This document shows, piece by piece, positions 1 to 6,862 of a stretch of DNA of 22,383 bases. The DNA is from an uncultured Collinsella sp. (GTDB taxonomy: Bacteria; Actinomycetota; Coriobacteriia; Coriobacteriales; Coriobacteriaceae). The notes beneath the pieces were generated by a model. It made no database searches, was not told the origin of the DNA, and saw only the letters and a list, made by a program, of their open reading frames with translations. Location: assembly GCA_900541185.1 (NCBI GenBank), contig UQIQ01000034.1, positions 1 through 22,383 on the forward strand, given 5' to 3'. Position numbers and translations under genes: made by a program. How positions within the stretch are numbered: position 1 is the stretch's first letter; each line of letters begins with the position of its first letter.

Positions 1-46
1 AGATGACGTCGAGTCTCGTGGGCTCGGAGATGTGTATAAGAGACAG
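1..46 (+). other. Nextera i7/Read 2 adapter contamination (5' end of contig)
   Basis: Bases 13-46 are the 34-nt Nextera transposase Read 2 adapter, ending in the 19-bp mosaic end AGATGTGTATAAGAGACAG. Bases 5-12 (GACGTCGA) sit where the 8-nt i7 index belongs, and bases 1-4 (AGAT) match the end of the P7 primer. This is library sequence, not genome. A reading frame that enters it begins with an artefactual Met-Tyr-Lys-Arg-Gln. Confidence 0.98.
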
Positions 47-70
47 CTCTTCGATAGGAGCTTTTCCCAC

Positions 71-1525
71 ATGGCAGACATCGCATTCGAGAAGGACCTC
101 TCCGTCGCCGAGACCGGCATCGAGGGCCTCAAGGTCGTCGACCTCGCCGTCCACGGCGACTCGCGCGGCTGGTTCAAGGAGAACTGGCAGCGCGCCAAGA
201 TGTGCGCCCTGGGCATCCCGGACCTCCGCGTCGTCCAGAACAACATCTCCTACAACGACAGCCGCGGCGTCACCCGCGGCATCCACGCCGAGCCCTGGGA
301 CAAGTTCATCTCCGTGGCGCGCGGCTCGGTCTTCGGCGCCTGGGTGGACCTGCGCGAGGGAAGCGAGACCTTCGGCAAGGTGTTCACCTGCACGCTCGAC
401 CCGAGCAGGGCCATCTACGTCCCGCGCGGCGTGGGCAACTCCTTCCAGGCCCTGGAGGACGGCACCGCCTACACCTACCTGGTGGACGCCCACTGGTCGC
501 TGGAGCTGAAGAGGACCTACACCTTCGTGAACCTCGCCGACCCGGAGCTCGCCATCGAGTGGCCCATCCCGCTGGACCAGGCCACCGTCTCCGAGGCCGA
601 CCTCAACCACCCGATGCTCAGGGACGTCGTCCCCATGGCGCCGAAGCGCACCCTCGTCACCGGCTGCAACGGCCAGCTGGGCCATGCGGTGCGCGCGCTC
701 GCCGAGGAGCGCGGCGTCGCGAAGGACTTCGACTTCTGCGACATCGACACCTTCGACATGTCCGACCCGGACGCCTACACACAGTACGACTGGTCGCTCT
801 ACGGCACCGTGATCAACTGCGGTGCCTACACGGCCGTGGATAAAGCGGAGACCCCCGAGGGCCGTGTCATCGCCTGGAAGGCCAACGCGACCGGCCCGGC
901 GCTCCTCGCCCGCACCTGCGCCGGGCACGGCATCACGCTCGTGCACGTGTCCAGCGACTACGTCTTCGACGGCACCGCGGAGGTGCACGACGAGGAGGAG
1001 CCCTTCAGCCCGCTTTCCGTCTACGGCCAGACCAAGGCCGCCGGCGACATCGCCGTGGCAGGCTGCCCGCGCCACTACATCATGCGCAGCTCCTGGGTTA
1101 TCGGCGAGGGGCACAACTTCGTCAAGGCCATGAAGGCGCTCTCCGACCGCGTAGCTGACCCCGAGGACGGGCTCACGCAGGTTACCGTCGTGGACGACCA
1201 GCTGGGACGACTGACCTTCACGCGCGACATGGCCGAGGCCATCTTCCACGTGCTGGACGCGAAGGCCCCCTACGGGACCTATAACTGCACCGGCTCCGGC
1301 GCCGTCAGGTCCTGGGCCGACATCGCCCGCGCCGTCTTCGAGGCCGCCAACGGCAACGGCGACGGGGTCGTGCCGGTCAGCACCGCCGACTACTACGCCG
1401 AGGCCTCCGGCCCCGTCGCCCCGCGCCCGGTCCATTCCGCGCTCGACCTGTCCAGGCTCGAGTCGGCCGGGTTCAACATGCCCGACTGGGAGGAAGAGCT
1501 GGGGGAGTACCTCAAGACGCTCTAG
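71..1525 (+). CDS. rmlCD: Bifunctional dTDP-4-dehydrorhamnose 3,5-epimerase / dTDP-4-dehydrorhamnose reductase (RmlC-RmlD fusion)
   Basis: Catalyses the last two steps of dTDP-L-rhamnose synthesis in the cytoplasm, supplying rhamnose for surface polysaccharide. The 484-residue protein has an N-terminal RmlC cupin (about 1-185), with DSRGWF at 30-35 and catalytic-type His72 in TRGIHAEPWDK. A C-terminal NAD(P)-binding RmlD domain (about 191-484) carries VTGCNGQLG (196-204), SSDYVFDG (294-301) and the YGQTK active-site motif (318-322). ATG at 71 is chosen because TAGGAG (55-60) lies 10 nt upstream; the longer frame starts inside the adapter. Separate RmlC and RmlD proteins are each about 180-300 aa, so this is a fusion. 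Codons end almost always in G or C, more so than in the neighbouring genes. The upstream context is lost at the contig end. Confidence 0.93.
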   Translation: MADIAFEKDLSVAETGIEGLKVVDLAVHGDSRGWFKENWQRAKMCALGIPDLRVVQNNISYNDSRGVTRGIHAEPWDKFISVARGSVFGAWVDLREGSETFGKVFTCTLDPSRAIYVPRGVGNSFQALEDGTAYTYLVDAHWSLELKRTYTFVNLADPELAIEWPIPLDQATVSEADLNHPMLRDVVPMAPKRTLVTGCNGQLGHAVRALAEERGVAKDFDFCDIDTFDMSDPDAYTQYDWSLYGTVINCGAYTAVDKAETPEGRVIAWKANATGPALLARTCAGHGITLVHVSSDYVFDGTAEVHDEEEPFSPLSVYGQTKAAGDIAVAGCPRHYIMRSSWVIGEGHNFVKAMKALSDRVADPEDGLTQVTVVDDQLGRLTFTRDMAEAIFHVLDAKAPYGTYNCTGSGAVRSWADIARAVFEAANGNGDGVVPVSTADYYAEASGPVAPRPVHSALDLSRLESAGFNMPDWEEELGEYLKTL

Positions 1526-1547
1526 CCGCTATTAACTTTTCGAGAGT

Positions 1548-1577
1548 AAAAGCCGCCGTTCTTTATCGGCGGCTTTT
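1548..1577. terminator. Bidirectional rho-independent terminator between convergent genes
   Basis: A perfect 11-bp stem (AAAAGCCGCCG, 1548-1558, with CGGCGGCTTTT, 1567-1577) closes an 8-nt loop. A and T runs flank the GC core on both sides, so it can stop transcription from rmlCD (+) and from the glycosyltransferase (-). Confidence 0.88.
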
Positions 1578-1627
1578 CTTGTTGGTGGCTATTTGCGCAG
1601 TGGTGCCAATAGAATTTTGCGAAAGAT

Positions 1628-2599
1628 CTACCTCTCACATGGCTTGGAAGTAGGGTGGCCGGGCTGGTCGTCGCAGGTGTACTTGCTATATACGTTGACC
1701 TCCCACTGCTTTTTTTCGACCTTTGCCACGGAATCGAGGATGAATCCGGTTGCAAGGCTCAGGCCGCACAGGAACATAAACGATGCAGCAAGCATGGCAG
1801 TGGGGAAGCGCGGGACCAGACCGGTCTGGAAATACTCGACAACGATGGGCATGCCCAGGGCGAGGCCGATCACCGCAAACAGAAGCGCGACGAGGCTGAA
1901 GAACTTCAGCGGGCGGTAGTCCTTGAACAGCGTGCCGATCATGGCGATGACTTTAATACCGTCGCTCACGGTATTGAGCTTGGACTCGGAACCTTCCGGA
2001 CGGTCGCGGTACTCGATGGGCACATCTTTGATGCGCCAGCGGTGGTCGACGGCGTGGATCGAGAGCTCGGTTTCGATCTGGAAGCCCTCGGAAAGCACAG
2101 GGAAGGTTTTAACGAACGGGCGGCTCATGGCGCGGTAGCCGGTCATGACGTCATCGAAGCTGTACCCATAGATCCACTTGATCATGGCGCGGACCAGATT
2201 GTTGCCAAAGCCGTGGAAGGCACGCTTGTTTTCCTCGGCGTAGGTGCCGTTGGAAAGGCGGTCGCCTACGGTCATATCGGCCGTGCCGTTGAGGATAGGC
2301 TCACAAAGGGCTTTGGCCGCCTCGGCGGGGTAGGTGTCGTCTCCGTCGACCATCAGGTAGCAATCGGCGTCGATGTCGCGAAACATCTGGCGGCACACGT
2401 TGCCCTTTCCTTGGCGCGGTTCGAGGCGCACCGTGGCGCCGTGCTCGGTGGCGATGCGTGAGGTATCGTCCGACGAGTTATTGTCGTAAACATAGACTGT
2501 CGCCTGCGGAAGCTCGCGGTGAAAGTCGTCGATGACCTTACCAATCGTGAGCGCTTCGTTGTAGCAGGGGATGATGACGGCGATGGATTTAGAATACAT
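1628..2599 (-). CDS. Membrane-associated GT2 family glycosyltransferase (polyprenyl-phosphate sugar transferase type)
   Basis: A 323-residue GT-A enzyme that probably moves a sugar from a nucleotide donor to a polyprenyl-phosphate or glycan acceptor at the inner membrane face. The family start IIPCYNEALTIGKVI is at 9-23, DNNSSDDT at 39-46, and the metal-binding DGDDTYP at 85-91. SEGFQIETELSI (170-181) matches the acceptor region of DPM1/GtrB-like enzymes. Two C-terminal hydrophobic segments (about 232-254 and 266-290) anchor it. The start is supported by AAGGAG six nt upstream. It is transcribed away from the ABC exporter and converges on rmlCD, which fits a surface-polysaccharide locus. Sugar and acceptor cannot be read from the sequence. 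Confidence 0.88.
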   Translation of the reverse strand: MYSKSIAVIIPCYNEALTIGKVIDDFHRELPQATVYVYDNNSSDDTSRIATEHGATVRLEPRQGKGNVCRQMFRDIDADCYLMVDGDDTYPAEAAKALCEPILNGTADMTVGDRLSNGTYAEENKRAFHGFGNNLVRAMIKWIYGYSFDDVMTGYRAMSRPFVKTFPVLSEGFQIETELSIHAVDHRWRIKDVPIEYRDRPEGSESKLNTVSDGIKVIAMIGTLFKDYRPLKFFSLVALLFAVIGLALGMPIVVEYFQTGLVPRFPTAMLAASFMFLCGLSLATGFILDSVAKVEKKQWEVNVYSKYTCDDQPGHPTSKPCER

Positions 2600-2629
2600 T
2601 CAATGCTCCTTATTCATTCAATCTTTGAA

Positions 2630-2635
2630 AGTATA
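2630..2635 (-). promoter_or_regulatory. Possible -10 element for the GT2 gene
   Basis: TATACT on the minus strand, 31 nt upstream of the glycosyltransferase ATG. The -35 position holds only a weak TTAGGA, so this is tentative. Confidence 0.35.
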
Positions 2636-2714
2636 GCCGTTTGGGCTTGGCATCCTAAGATGTGGGTTAGTTCTCCAGTTTTGTTCCGCGAATCGTTTGC
2701 ATAGCCGTCGGGTC

Positions 2715-2720
2715 TATACT
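2715..2720 (+). promoter_or_regulatory. Possible -10 element for the ABC exporter genes
   Basis: TATACT on the plus strand, 39 nt before the permease start. No good -35 is seen at 16-18 nt. It shares CTATACT with the candidate -10 of the divergent glycosyltransferase gene. Confidence 0.35.
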
Positions 2721-2759
2721 GTTCGTTTGTCAACGATTACGAGTAAAGGAGTTGCATCC

Positions 2760-3605
2760 GTGTCGGATCAGACAAAGCAACAAGAAACTCGCAGTCTGCC
2801 TGCGACGTTTGCTAAGAATGAATTTGAGAAGGATGCGTTTATCCTTCGTCAGCTGGTTACCAAGGATTTTAAGATCAAGTATCGTCGTAGCGTTCTGGGC
2901 GTCGCATGGTCGGTGCTCAATCCGCTGCTGATGATGATCGTCATGGCCATCGTGTTCTCGACGATTTTTGCCCAGGGCCGCAATGGCTCAATTACGCCCG
3001 AGATGTACCCGCTGTACTTGATTGTGGGTAACGTGACCTTTGCCGTCATGTCCGAGTCTACGAACCAGGCCCTGACGTCGATCGTGGGTGCTGCCCCGCT
3101 GCTCAAGAAGGTTAAGGTGCACCGCTGGGTCTTCCCGGTGCAGAAGGTGCTTTTCTCACTCGTGAACTTTGGCTTCTCGCTGGTCGCCGTAGCTATCGTT
3201 ATGCTGTGGTTCCGTGTTATGCCTTCTTGGCACCTTATTCTGCTGCCTGTCTGCCTACTGCTGCTTATGTGTTTCTGTATGGGCTTGGGCATGATGCTCT
3301 CTGCCCTTACGGTTTTCTTCCGCGATGTCATGCATCTGTGGAGTGTTGTCATCACGGCTTGGACCTATATCACGCCTATTTTCTGGACGACCGACTTCAT
3401 TGCTCAGATGCCGCATATCGTTCGGATCTTGGTGTATGCGAACCCCATGTACAACTACCTGCAGTTTATGCGTGATATCTTCCTGTTCCAGACTACGCCC
3501 TCGCTTTTGACGTTTGGTATGTGCGTCGCTTGGGCGGTCCTTGCGCTTGTTATTGGCTACACCGTGTTCCATAAATCCGAGCGCAAATTTATCCTCTACA
3601 TCTAA
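2760..3605 (+). CDS. ABC-2 type polysaccharide/teichoic acid export permease (Wzm/TagG-like)
   Basis: The 281-residue inner-membrane permease of an ABC exporter that moves lipid-linked polysaccharide across the membrane. The cytoplasmic N-terminal segment LVTKDFKIKYRRSVLGVAWSV is the hallmark of the ABC-2 polysaccharide exporter family and precedes about six hydrophobic segments. The C-terminal YANPMYNYLQFMRDIF stretch and a basic tail are also typical. GTG at 2760 is chosen because AAAGGAG (2745-2751) lies 8 nt upstream; an in-frame start at 2697 has no such site. Its TAA overlaps the ribosome-binding site of the ATPase gene, so the two are coupled. The substrate is inferred from the neighbouring rhamnose and glycosyltransferase genes. 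Confidence 0.92.
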   Translation: MSDQTKQQETRSLPATFAKNEFEKDAFILRQLVTKDFKIKYRRSVLGVAWSVLNPLLMMIVMAIVFSTIFAQGRNGSITPEMYPLYLIVGNVTFAVMSESTNQALTSIVGAAPLLKKVKVHRWVFPVQKVLFSLVNFGFSLVAVAIVMLWFRVMPSWHLILLPVCLLLLMCFCMGLGMMLSALTVFFRDVMHLWSVVITAWTYITPIFWTTDFIAQMPHIVRILVYANPMYNYLQFMRDIFLFQTTPSLLTFGMCVAWAVLALVIGYTVFHKSERKFILYI

Positions 3606-3616
3606 GGAGTGCTGTG

Positions 3617-4384
3617 ATGACTGAATCTGTTGTTGATTACAGCGAGCAGCCTCTGGCTGTCGAGGTCGACGACGTCACCATGATCTTTAACATGGCGTCC
3701 GAGTCGTTGACCAACCTCAAGGAGTACTTCATTAAGCTTGCCAAGCACGAGCTGTTCTTTGAGGAGTTTAGGGCGCTTAAGCACATCTCGTTCGATATTC
3801 ATCGCGGCGAAGTTGTCGGTCTGGTTGGCACCAATGGCTCCGGCAAGTCTACGATGCTCAAGATTATCGCCGGCGTGCTTGAGCCTAGCGAGGGCAGCGT
3901 TAAGGTGCACGGTAACATCGCGCCGCTGATTGAGCTTGGTGCCGGCTTTGACCCCGAGCTGACCGCCCGCGAAAACATCTATCTGAACGGCGCCCTGCTC
4001 GGCTATACCAAGGAGTTCATCGACGCCAACTTTGACGGCATTATCGAGTTCGCTGAGCTGCAGAACTTTGTCGATATGCCGCTTAAGAACTTCTCCTCGG
4101 GTATGGTGGCGCGTATTGCCTTTGCAATCGCGACGATTACCGAGCCCGATATTCTGATCGTTGACGAGACGCTGTCCGTCGGCGATGTGTTCTTCCAGCA
4201 GAAGTGCGAGGACCGTATCCAGCACTTTATCCAGAGCGGCGACGTGACGGTTCTGTTCGTTTCGCACTCCATGGAGCAGGTTGAACGCATCTGCCAGCGT
4301 GCCGTTTGGATTGAGAAGGGTGACCTTCGCATGGACGGCCCTGTCGATGAGGTCTGCAAGGCGTACCGCGAGCAGTTCAACTAG
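3617..4384 (+). CDS. ABC transporter ATPase for polysaccharide export (Wzt/TagH-like, short form)
   Basis: The 255-residue nucleotide-binding subunit that powers the adjacent permease. Visible motifs are Walker A GTNGSGKST (71-79), signature FSSGM (159-163), Walker B ILIVDE (179-184) and switch His217 in FVSH. IELGAGFDPELTARENIYLN (105-124) is diagnostic of the Wzt/TagH subgroup. The protein ends soon after the ATPase domain, so it lacks the C-terminal carbohydrate-binding domain of long Wzt proteins. ATG at 3617 is preferred over the adjacent GTG at 3614 because AAGGAG (3604-3609) lies 7 nt upstream of it. The two exporter genes form an operon with 11 nt between them. Confidence 0.93.
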   Translation: MTESVVDYSEQPLAVEVDDVTMIFNMASESLTNLKEYFIKLAKHELFFEEFRALKHISFDIHRGEVVGLVGTNGSGKSTMLKIIAGVLEPSEGSVKVHGNIAPLIELGAGFDPELTARENIYLNGALLGYTKEFIDANFDGIIEFAELQNFVDMPLKNFSSGMVARIAFAIATITEPDILIVDETLSVGDVFFQQKCEDRIQHFIQSGDVTVLFVSHSMEQVERICQRAVWIEKGDLRMDGPVDEVCKAYREQFN

Positions 4385-4394
4385 GTTATAATTA

Positions 4395-4416
4395 CAGCCG
4401 CTTGGCTGATTTATTT
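4395..4416 (+). terminator. Weak terminator-like hairpin after the exporter operon
   Basis: A 5-bp stem CAGCC/GGCTG with a GCTT loop, followed by ATTTATTT. It is short, and read-through into the tRNA is possible. Confidence 0.3.
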
Positions 4417-4436
4417 GGTTGAGCGTGCGGTTATTT

Positions 4437-4513
4437 GCTCCATTAGCTCAGCTGGATAGAGCAGGGGACTTCTAATCCCAAGGTCGACGGTTCGAATCCG
4501 CCATGGAGCACCA
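4437..4513 (+). tRNA. tRNA-Arg (anticodon UCU, reads AGA)
   Basis: A cloverleaf can be drawn. The acceptor stem is GCTCCAT (4437-4443) with ATGGAGC (4503-4509), followed by discriminator A and an encoded CCA. The D arm is GCTC/GAGC, the anticodon loop is CTTCTAA (anticodon TCT), and the T loop is TTCGAAT. Two stem positions do not pair as written: G27-A43 in the anticodon stem and A50-C64 in the T stem. The rest matches bacterial tRNA-Arg(UCU). A TATAAT lies at 4387-4392 but is 45 nt upstream and has no clear -35. Confidence 0.9.
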
Positions 4514-4523
4514 TCGTTTATTG

Positions 4524-4555
4524 AGCCCGGGCCGCTTGGTGGTCTGGGCTTTTTT
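4524..4555 (+). terminator. Rho-independent terminator of tRNA-Arg(UCU)
   Basis: A 10-bp stem AGCCCGGGCC/GGTCTGGGCT (two G-U pairs) with a 7-nt loop, followed by six T. Confidence 0.85.
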
Positions 4556-4558
4556 CAC

Positions 4559-4785
4559 ATGCCGGTGTTCTTTATTCTTGCCGGGTATACGTTTAGGCCG
4601 AAGCCGTGGCGCGAGCGTTCTGCGGACAGTCCAGTCTTGCCATCTTTGCAATCCACGCGGTCGATTGGTTTATCCCCTGGCAGACCATGCCGCTGCTTAT
4701 GACGCTGCCGGCATCGTGGCTCTTCGCATCAATCGTGCGTTGCGCCTGCGACATAGGGTTGGCGTACGTGATCAAGAAGGCGTAA
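4559..4785 (+). pseudogene. Remnant of an acyltransferase-3 family membrane protein (internal deletion and frame change)
   Basis: From ATG 4559 one frame reads VFFILAGYTFRPKPWRE, which resembles the N-terminal membrane motif of acyltransferase-3 (OafA-like) proteins (usually LFFFLSGY). A different frame then reads about 50 residues, including SLAIFAIHAVDWFIPWQT and a hydrophobic stretch ending VIKKA before TAA at 4783-4785. That piece looks like the C-terminal end of the same kind of protein. Together they cover only about 75 residues of a family that is usually 300 or more, so most of the middle is missing and the frame has shifted. No ribosome-binding site is evident. The alternative is chance coding similarity. 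This remnant fills most of the 312-nt gap between the tRNA and the ATPase gene. Confidence 0.55.
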
Positions 4786-4825
4786 TTAAAAGCATGGAGG
4801 ACCAACTTGGCCCTCTATGCTGTCA

Positions 4826-5824
4826 TTATGCCTTCAGACACTCGGGCAAAACGCTTGCAACTGCATTCATTGCCTGCGGCTTTAGGTACTGCTCGTTGAG
4901 CTTCGCCTTTTTGTAGGCGTAGCGAGTGTCTGCTGAGTACTTGATCAATACGTCGGTAAAGAATCGCTCCCAACTTAGGTACTTGCGACTTTCGATATAG
5001 CTCGAGGGGTCCTCGAGGATCTTTGAGATATCGTTACTGGAAATAAGGCCAGATTGTAGAAGTGTCCACTCGAATGATTCCGGGAGGAACAAGCGAACGT
5101 TCTTGTAAACGCGCTGTCCGAGAGCCCTTTCGATGTAGGGACCAAACGCTGCGCCGTCTCCTATGGCAAGAATGTTTTGCTCGGGGCACTCGTGAATTGT
5201 TCGTTTTAGATTCGCAACGCCGGTGGCGGTATAGCAGGGGATCCCGAGTTGGTTGCAAAGAGCGTTGTAGAATTGATAGCCAGATTTGCTATCCTCGACA
5301 ACTACGGCGTCGGGTACCTCGAATCCAACATTTAGGTCCTGGTAAAGCATGTTTGCCGTGTGGCTGTATATCGGTTTTGTTACCGAGTAGAAGCGTTTAT
5401 CGCTCTTTCGGCCGTTGATTGTTTTGCTCGTGGTGTTTACCAGCTTTAGGATTTCGTCGACACTGTAGGGGAGTTCGCTGGCGTCTCGGCGAGATATCAG
5501 GACAAAATAGTTGGACGACCCGTTAACGGCTTTTGCGAAGTCTTTTGAGTAGATAAATTCGTTGCCCTCATCCAAAAAGATTATTGAGTCCTCGATAATC
5601 GAAAGCTCGCGTTCCCAACGCCTGCCAGATAGCGTTTCACAGGGAACGTCACAACTGAGCGTGACGCCGCTCTCCGGTCCACGATCGTTGTAGTCGCGAA
5701 TCATCGAGATGAGTGTCGTTTTGCCCGTGCCGCTGTTGCCGCGTATAAAGGAAATATTGCGTTTAAAGGTGAGCGTGTATTTGACTTTTGCGCGCTCCAC
5801 GACAACGGTGTGTGTTCCCTTCAT
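4826..5824 (-). CDS. Small P-loop ATPase with a TOPRIM-like C-terminal region, function unknown
   Basis: A 332-residue protein with no assigned function. Walker A GNSGTGKTT is at 29-37 and Walker B SIIFLDEGNEF at 80-90, with Asp85-Glu86, giving a compact ATPase core of about 130 residues. The rest has two conserved-looking acidic motifs, VVVEDSKSGYQFY (174-186, Glu177) and ILAIGDGAAFG (218-228, Asp223), then LPESFEW (248-254). Their order resembles a TOPRIM nuclease fold, but the usual DxD is not present, so this is only a suggestion. No membrane segment or signal peptide is seen. Its ATG overlaps the stop of the DUF4869-like gene by one base (TAATG), indicating coupled translation and a joint role. 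Base composition is lower in GC than the aro genes. Confidence 0.8.
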   Translation of the reverse strand: MKGTHTVVVERAKVKYTLTFKRNISFIRGNSGTGKTTLISMIRDYNDRGPESGVTLSCDVPCETLSGRRWERELSIIEDSIIFLDEGNEFIYSKDFAKAVNGSSNYFVLISRRDASELPYSVDEILKLVNTTSKTINGRKSDKRFYSVTKPIYSHTANMLYQDLNVGFEVPDAVVVEDSKSGYQFYNALCNQLGIPCYTATGVANLKRTIHECPEQNILAIGDGAAFGPYIERALGQRVYKNVRLFLPESFEWTLLQSGLISSNDISKILEDPSSYIESRKYLSWERFFTDVLIKYSADTRYAYKKAKLNEQYLKPQAMNAVASVLPECLKA

Positions 5825-6273
5825 TACTCATCAACATCCAAAAAGTCATTCGTGGCGCCGACAAACTCCTGCATGTTTCTAACGATGCGGCCATCGTTTT
5901 CAATGCGGATTTCAAAGCTCTTCCAGGGGAATTTCATGATGTGGTAAAGGGTCACCAGCACATCCTGCTCTTTGCCAATTTTGAGCAGCCAGCGGGCGCA
6001 GTTGTCGCCGCAAGTGGATGCATTGAACACCATGTTTGGGAGATTGCGCACCAGCAGCAGCGTTTTAACGCCGCCAGAAAGCTCGAGGGGCGTAATCGAA
6101 CCGAGCTGCTTGCTGATGATGTTGTGGGGGCCGATGAGCTCTGAACCGTCAACACCTTTAATCATCTGCGCAGCCATGGGATCTTCGAACCAGGAATCCA
6201 GGTACGAGTTCCTAAAATAGGTTTCGGTATCGTAAATGGAACCGGGGTAATCCCCCAGGTGAATGCTCAGCAT
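5824..6273 (-). CDS. DUF4869-like protein, function unknown
   Basis: A 149-residue soluble protein resembling the uncharacterised DUF4869 family found in gut Firmicutes and Actinobacteria; the match is from memory and not searched. Typical features are IYDTETYFRNSY (13-24), LELSGGVKTLLLV (63-75) and the strongest motif, FNASTCGDNCARWL (83-96) with Cys88 and Cys92. There is no signal peptide or membrane helix. The ATG has GGAG six nt upstream. It is the first gene of a two-gene unit with the P-loop ATPase, whose start codon overlaps its stop. The pair sits between tRNA-Arg(UCU) and the aro operon and has lower GC than the latter. A defence or stress role is conceivable but unproven. Confidence 0.8.
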   Translation of the reverse strand: MLSIHLGDYPGSIYDTETYFRNSYLDSWFEDPMAAQMIKGVDGSELIGPHNIISKQLGSITPLELSGGVKTLLLVRNLPNMVFNASTCGDNCARWLLKIGKEQDVLVTLYHIMKFPWKSFEIRIENDGRIVRNMQEFVGATNDFLDVDE

Positions 6274-6304
6274 GTGGGTCTCCAGACGTAGTGTGACTGC
6301 AACG

Positions 6305-6310
6305 ATTATA
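6305..6310 (-). promoter_or_regulatory. -10 element for the DUF4869/ATPase pair
   Basis: A perfect TATAAT on the minus strand, 31 nt upstream of the DUF4869-like start. The -35 position falls in the aro terminator stem and is poor (CTGCCG at 17 nt), so expression may need an activator or be weak. Confidence 0.45.
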
Positions 6311-6320
6311 TGCCAGTAAC

Positions 6321-6354
6321 AAAATGCCGGCAGCAGCGAGGTGCTGCTGCCGGC
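6321..6354 (-). terminator. Rho-independent terminator of the aro operon
   Basis: A perfect 12-bp stem GCCGGCAGCAGC/GCTGCTGCCGGC (6326-6337 and 6343-6354) with a 5-nt loop. On the minus strand an A and four T follow. It lies 50 nt after the aroQ stop and insulates the DUF4869/ATPase pair from aro read-through. Confidence 0.92.
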
Positions 6355-6403
6355 GCTGGAGTTTTGTTCGTGTGAATCGGTGCTAATGTATTGATCCGCG
6401 AGG

Positions 6404-6841
6404 CTACTTTTCGAGATGCTCTTTCAGCAGCTCCAGAGCATGCGCGTAGCCCTGCAGGCCTTCGCCGGTGATGGTGGCGAAGCAGGCCAGGCGTGCATAG
6501 CTCACCTGGCGGAAGTCCTCGCGCGTCTCGACGGCGCTGATGTGGACCTCGACGGCAGGGATGGCGACGGCCTTGAGGGCGTCGAGAATCGCCACGCTCG
6601 TGTGCGTGTAGGCTGCCGGGTTGATGACGATGCCGTCGACCTTGCCGTAGGCCTCCTGGATCTTGTCGACGATGCTGCCCTCGTGGTTGGACTGGAAGAC
6701 CTCGACCTCGTCAAAGCCCTGGGCGGCGCCCGCCTCCTGGCAGATCTGGACCAGGTGGTCGTAGTTGTCGCTTCCGTAGATGCCCGGCTCACGAATGCCG
6801 AGCATGTTGAGGTTGGGACCGTTGATGACGAGTGCTTTCAT
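6404..6841 (-). CDS. aroQ: 3-dehydroquinate dehydratase, type II
   Basis: Converts 3-dehydroquinate to 3-dehydroshikimate, step 3 of the shikimate pathway. The 145-residue length is typical of the small dodecameric type II enzyme. The N-terminal INGPNLNMLGIREPGIYG (6-23) holds the catalytic Tyr22 and Arg17. NPAAYTHTSVAILDAL (74-89) and EVHISAVETREDFR (98-111) hold the other active-site residues, including His100. ATG at 6841 is chosen because AAAGGAAG lies just upstream and the protein begins exactly at the family start; a longer in-frame extension to 7039 runs into the shikimate kinase gene. It is the last gene of the operon and is separated from the previous gene by a long palindrome that may lower its expression. 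Confidence 0.96.
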   Translation of the reverse strand: MKALVINGPNLNMLGIREPGIYGSDNYDHLVQICQEAGAAQGFDEVEVFQSNHEGSIVDKIQEAYGKVDGIVINPAAYTHTSVAILDALKAVAIPAVEVHISAVETREDFRQVSYARLACFATITGEGLQGYAHALELLKEHLEK

Positions 6842-6862
6842 GGTTGCTTCCTTTGCGGTTGG

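Noticed and set aside
32..70. N-terminal extension of the rhamnose fusion gene starting with Met-Tyr-Lys-Arg-Gln
   Set aside because: The first codons are adapter sequence. A proper ribosome-binding site supports ATG at 71.
4503..4916. A 137-codon plus-strand frame starting at the tRNA 3' end
   Set aside because: It begins inside the tRNA, crosses the terminator, the acyltransferase remnant and the end of the ATPase gene, and shows no recognisable protein.
4437..6403. Integrated mobile element with att repeats at tRNA-Arg(UCU)
   Set aside because: No integrase gene and no second copy of the tRNA 3' end were found in the interval, so only an island-like composition is claimed.
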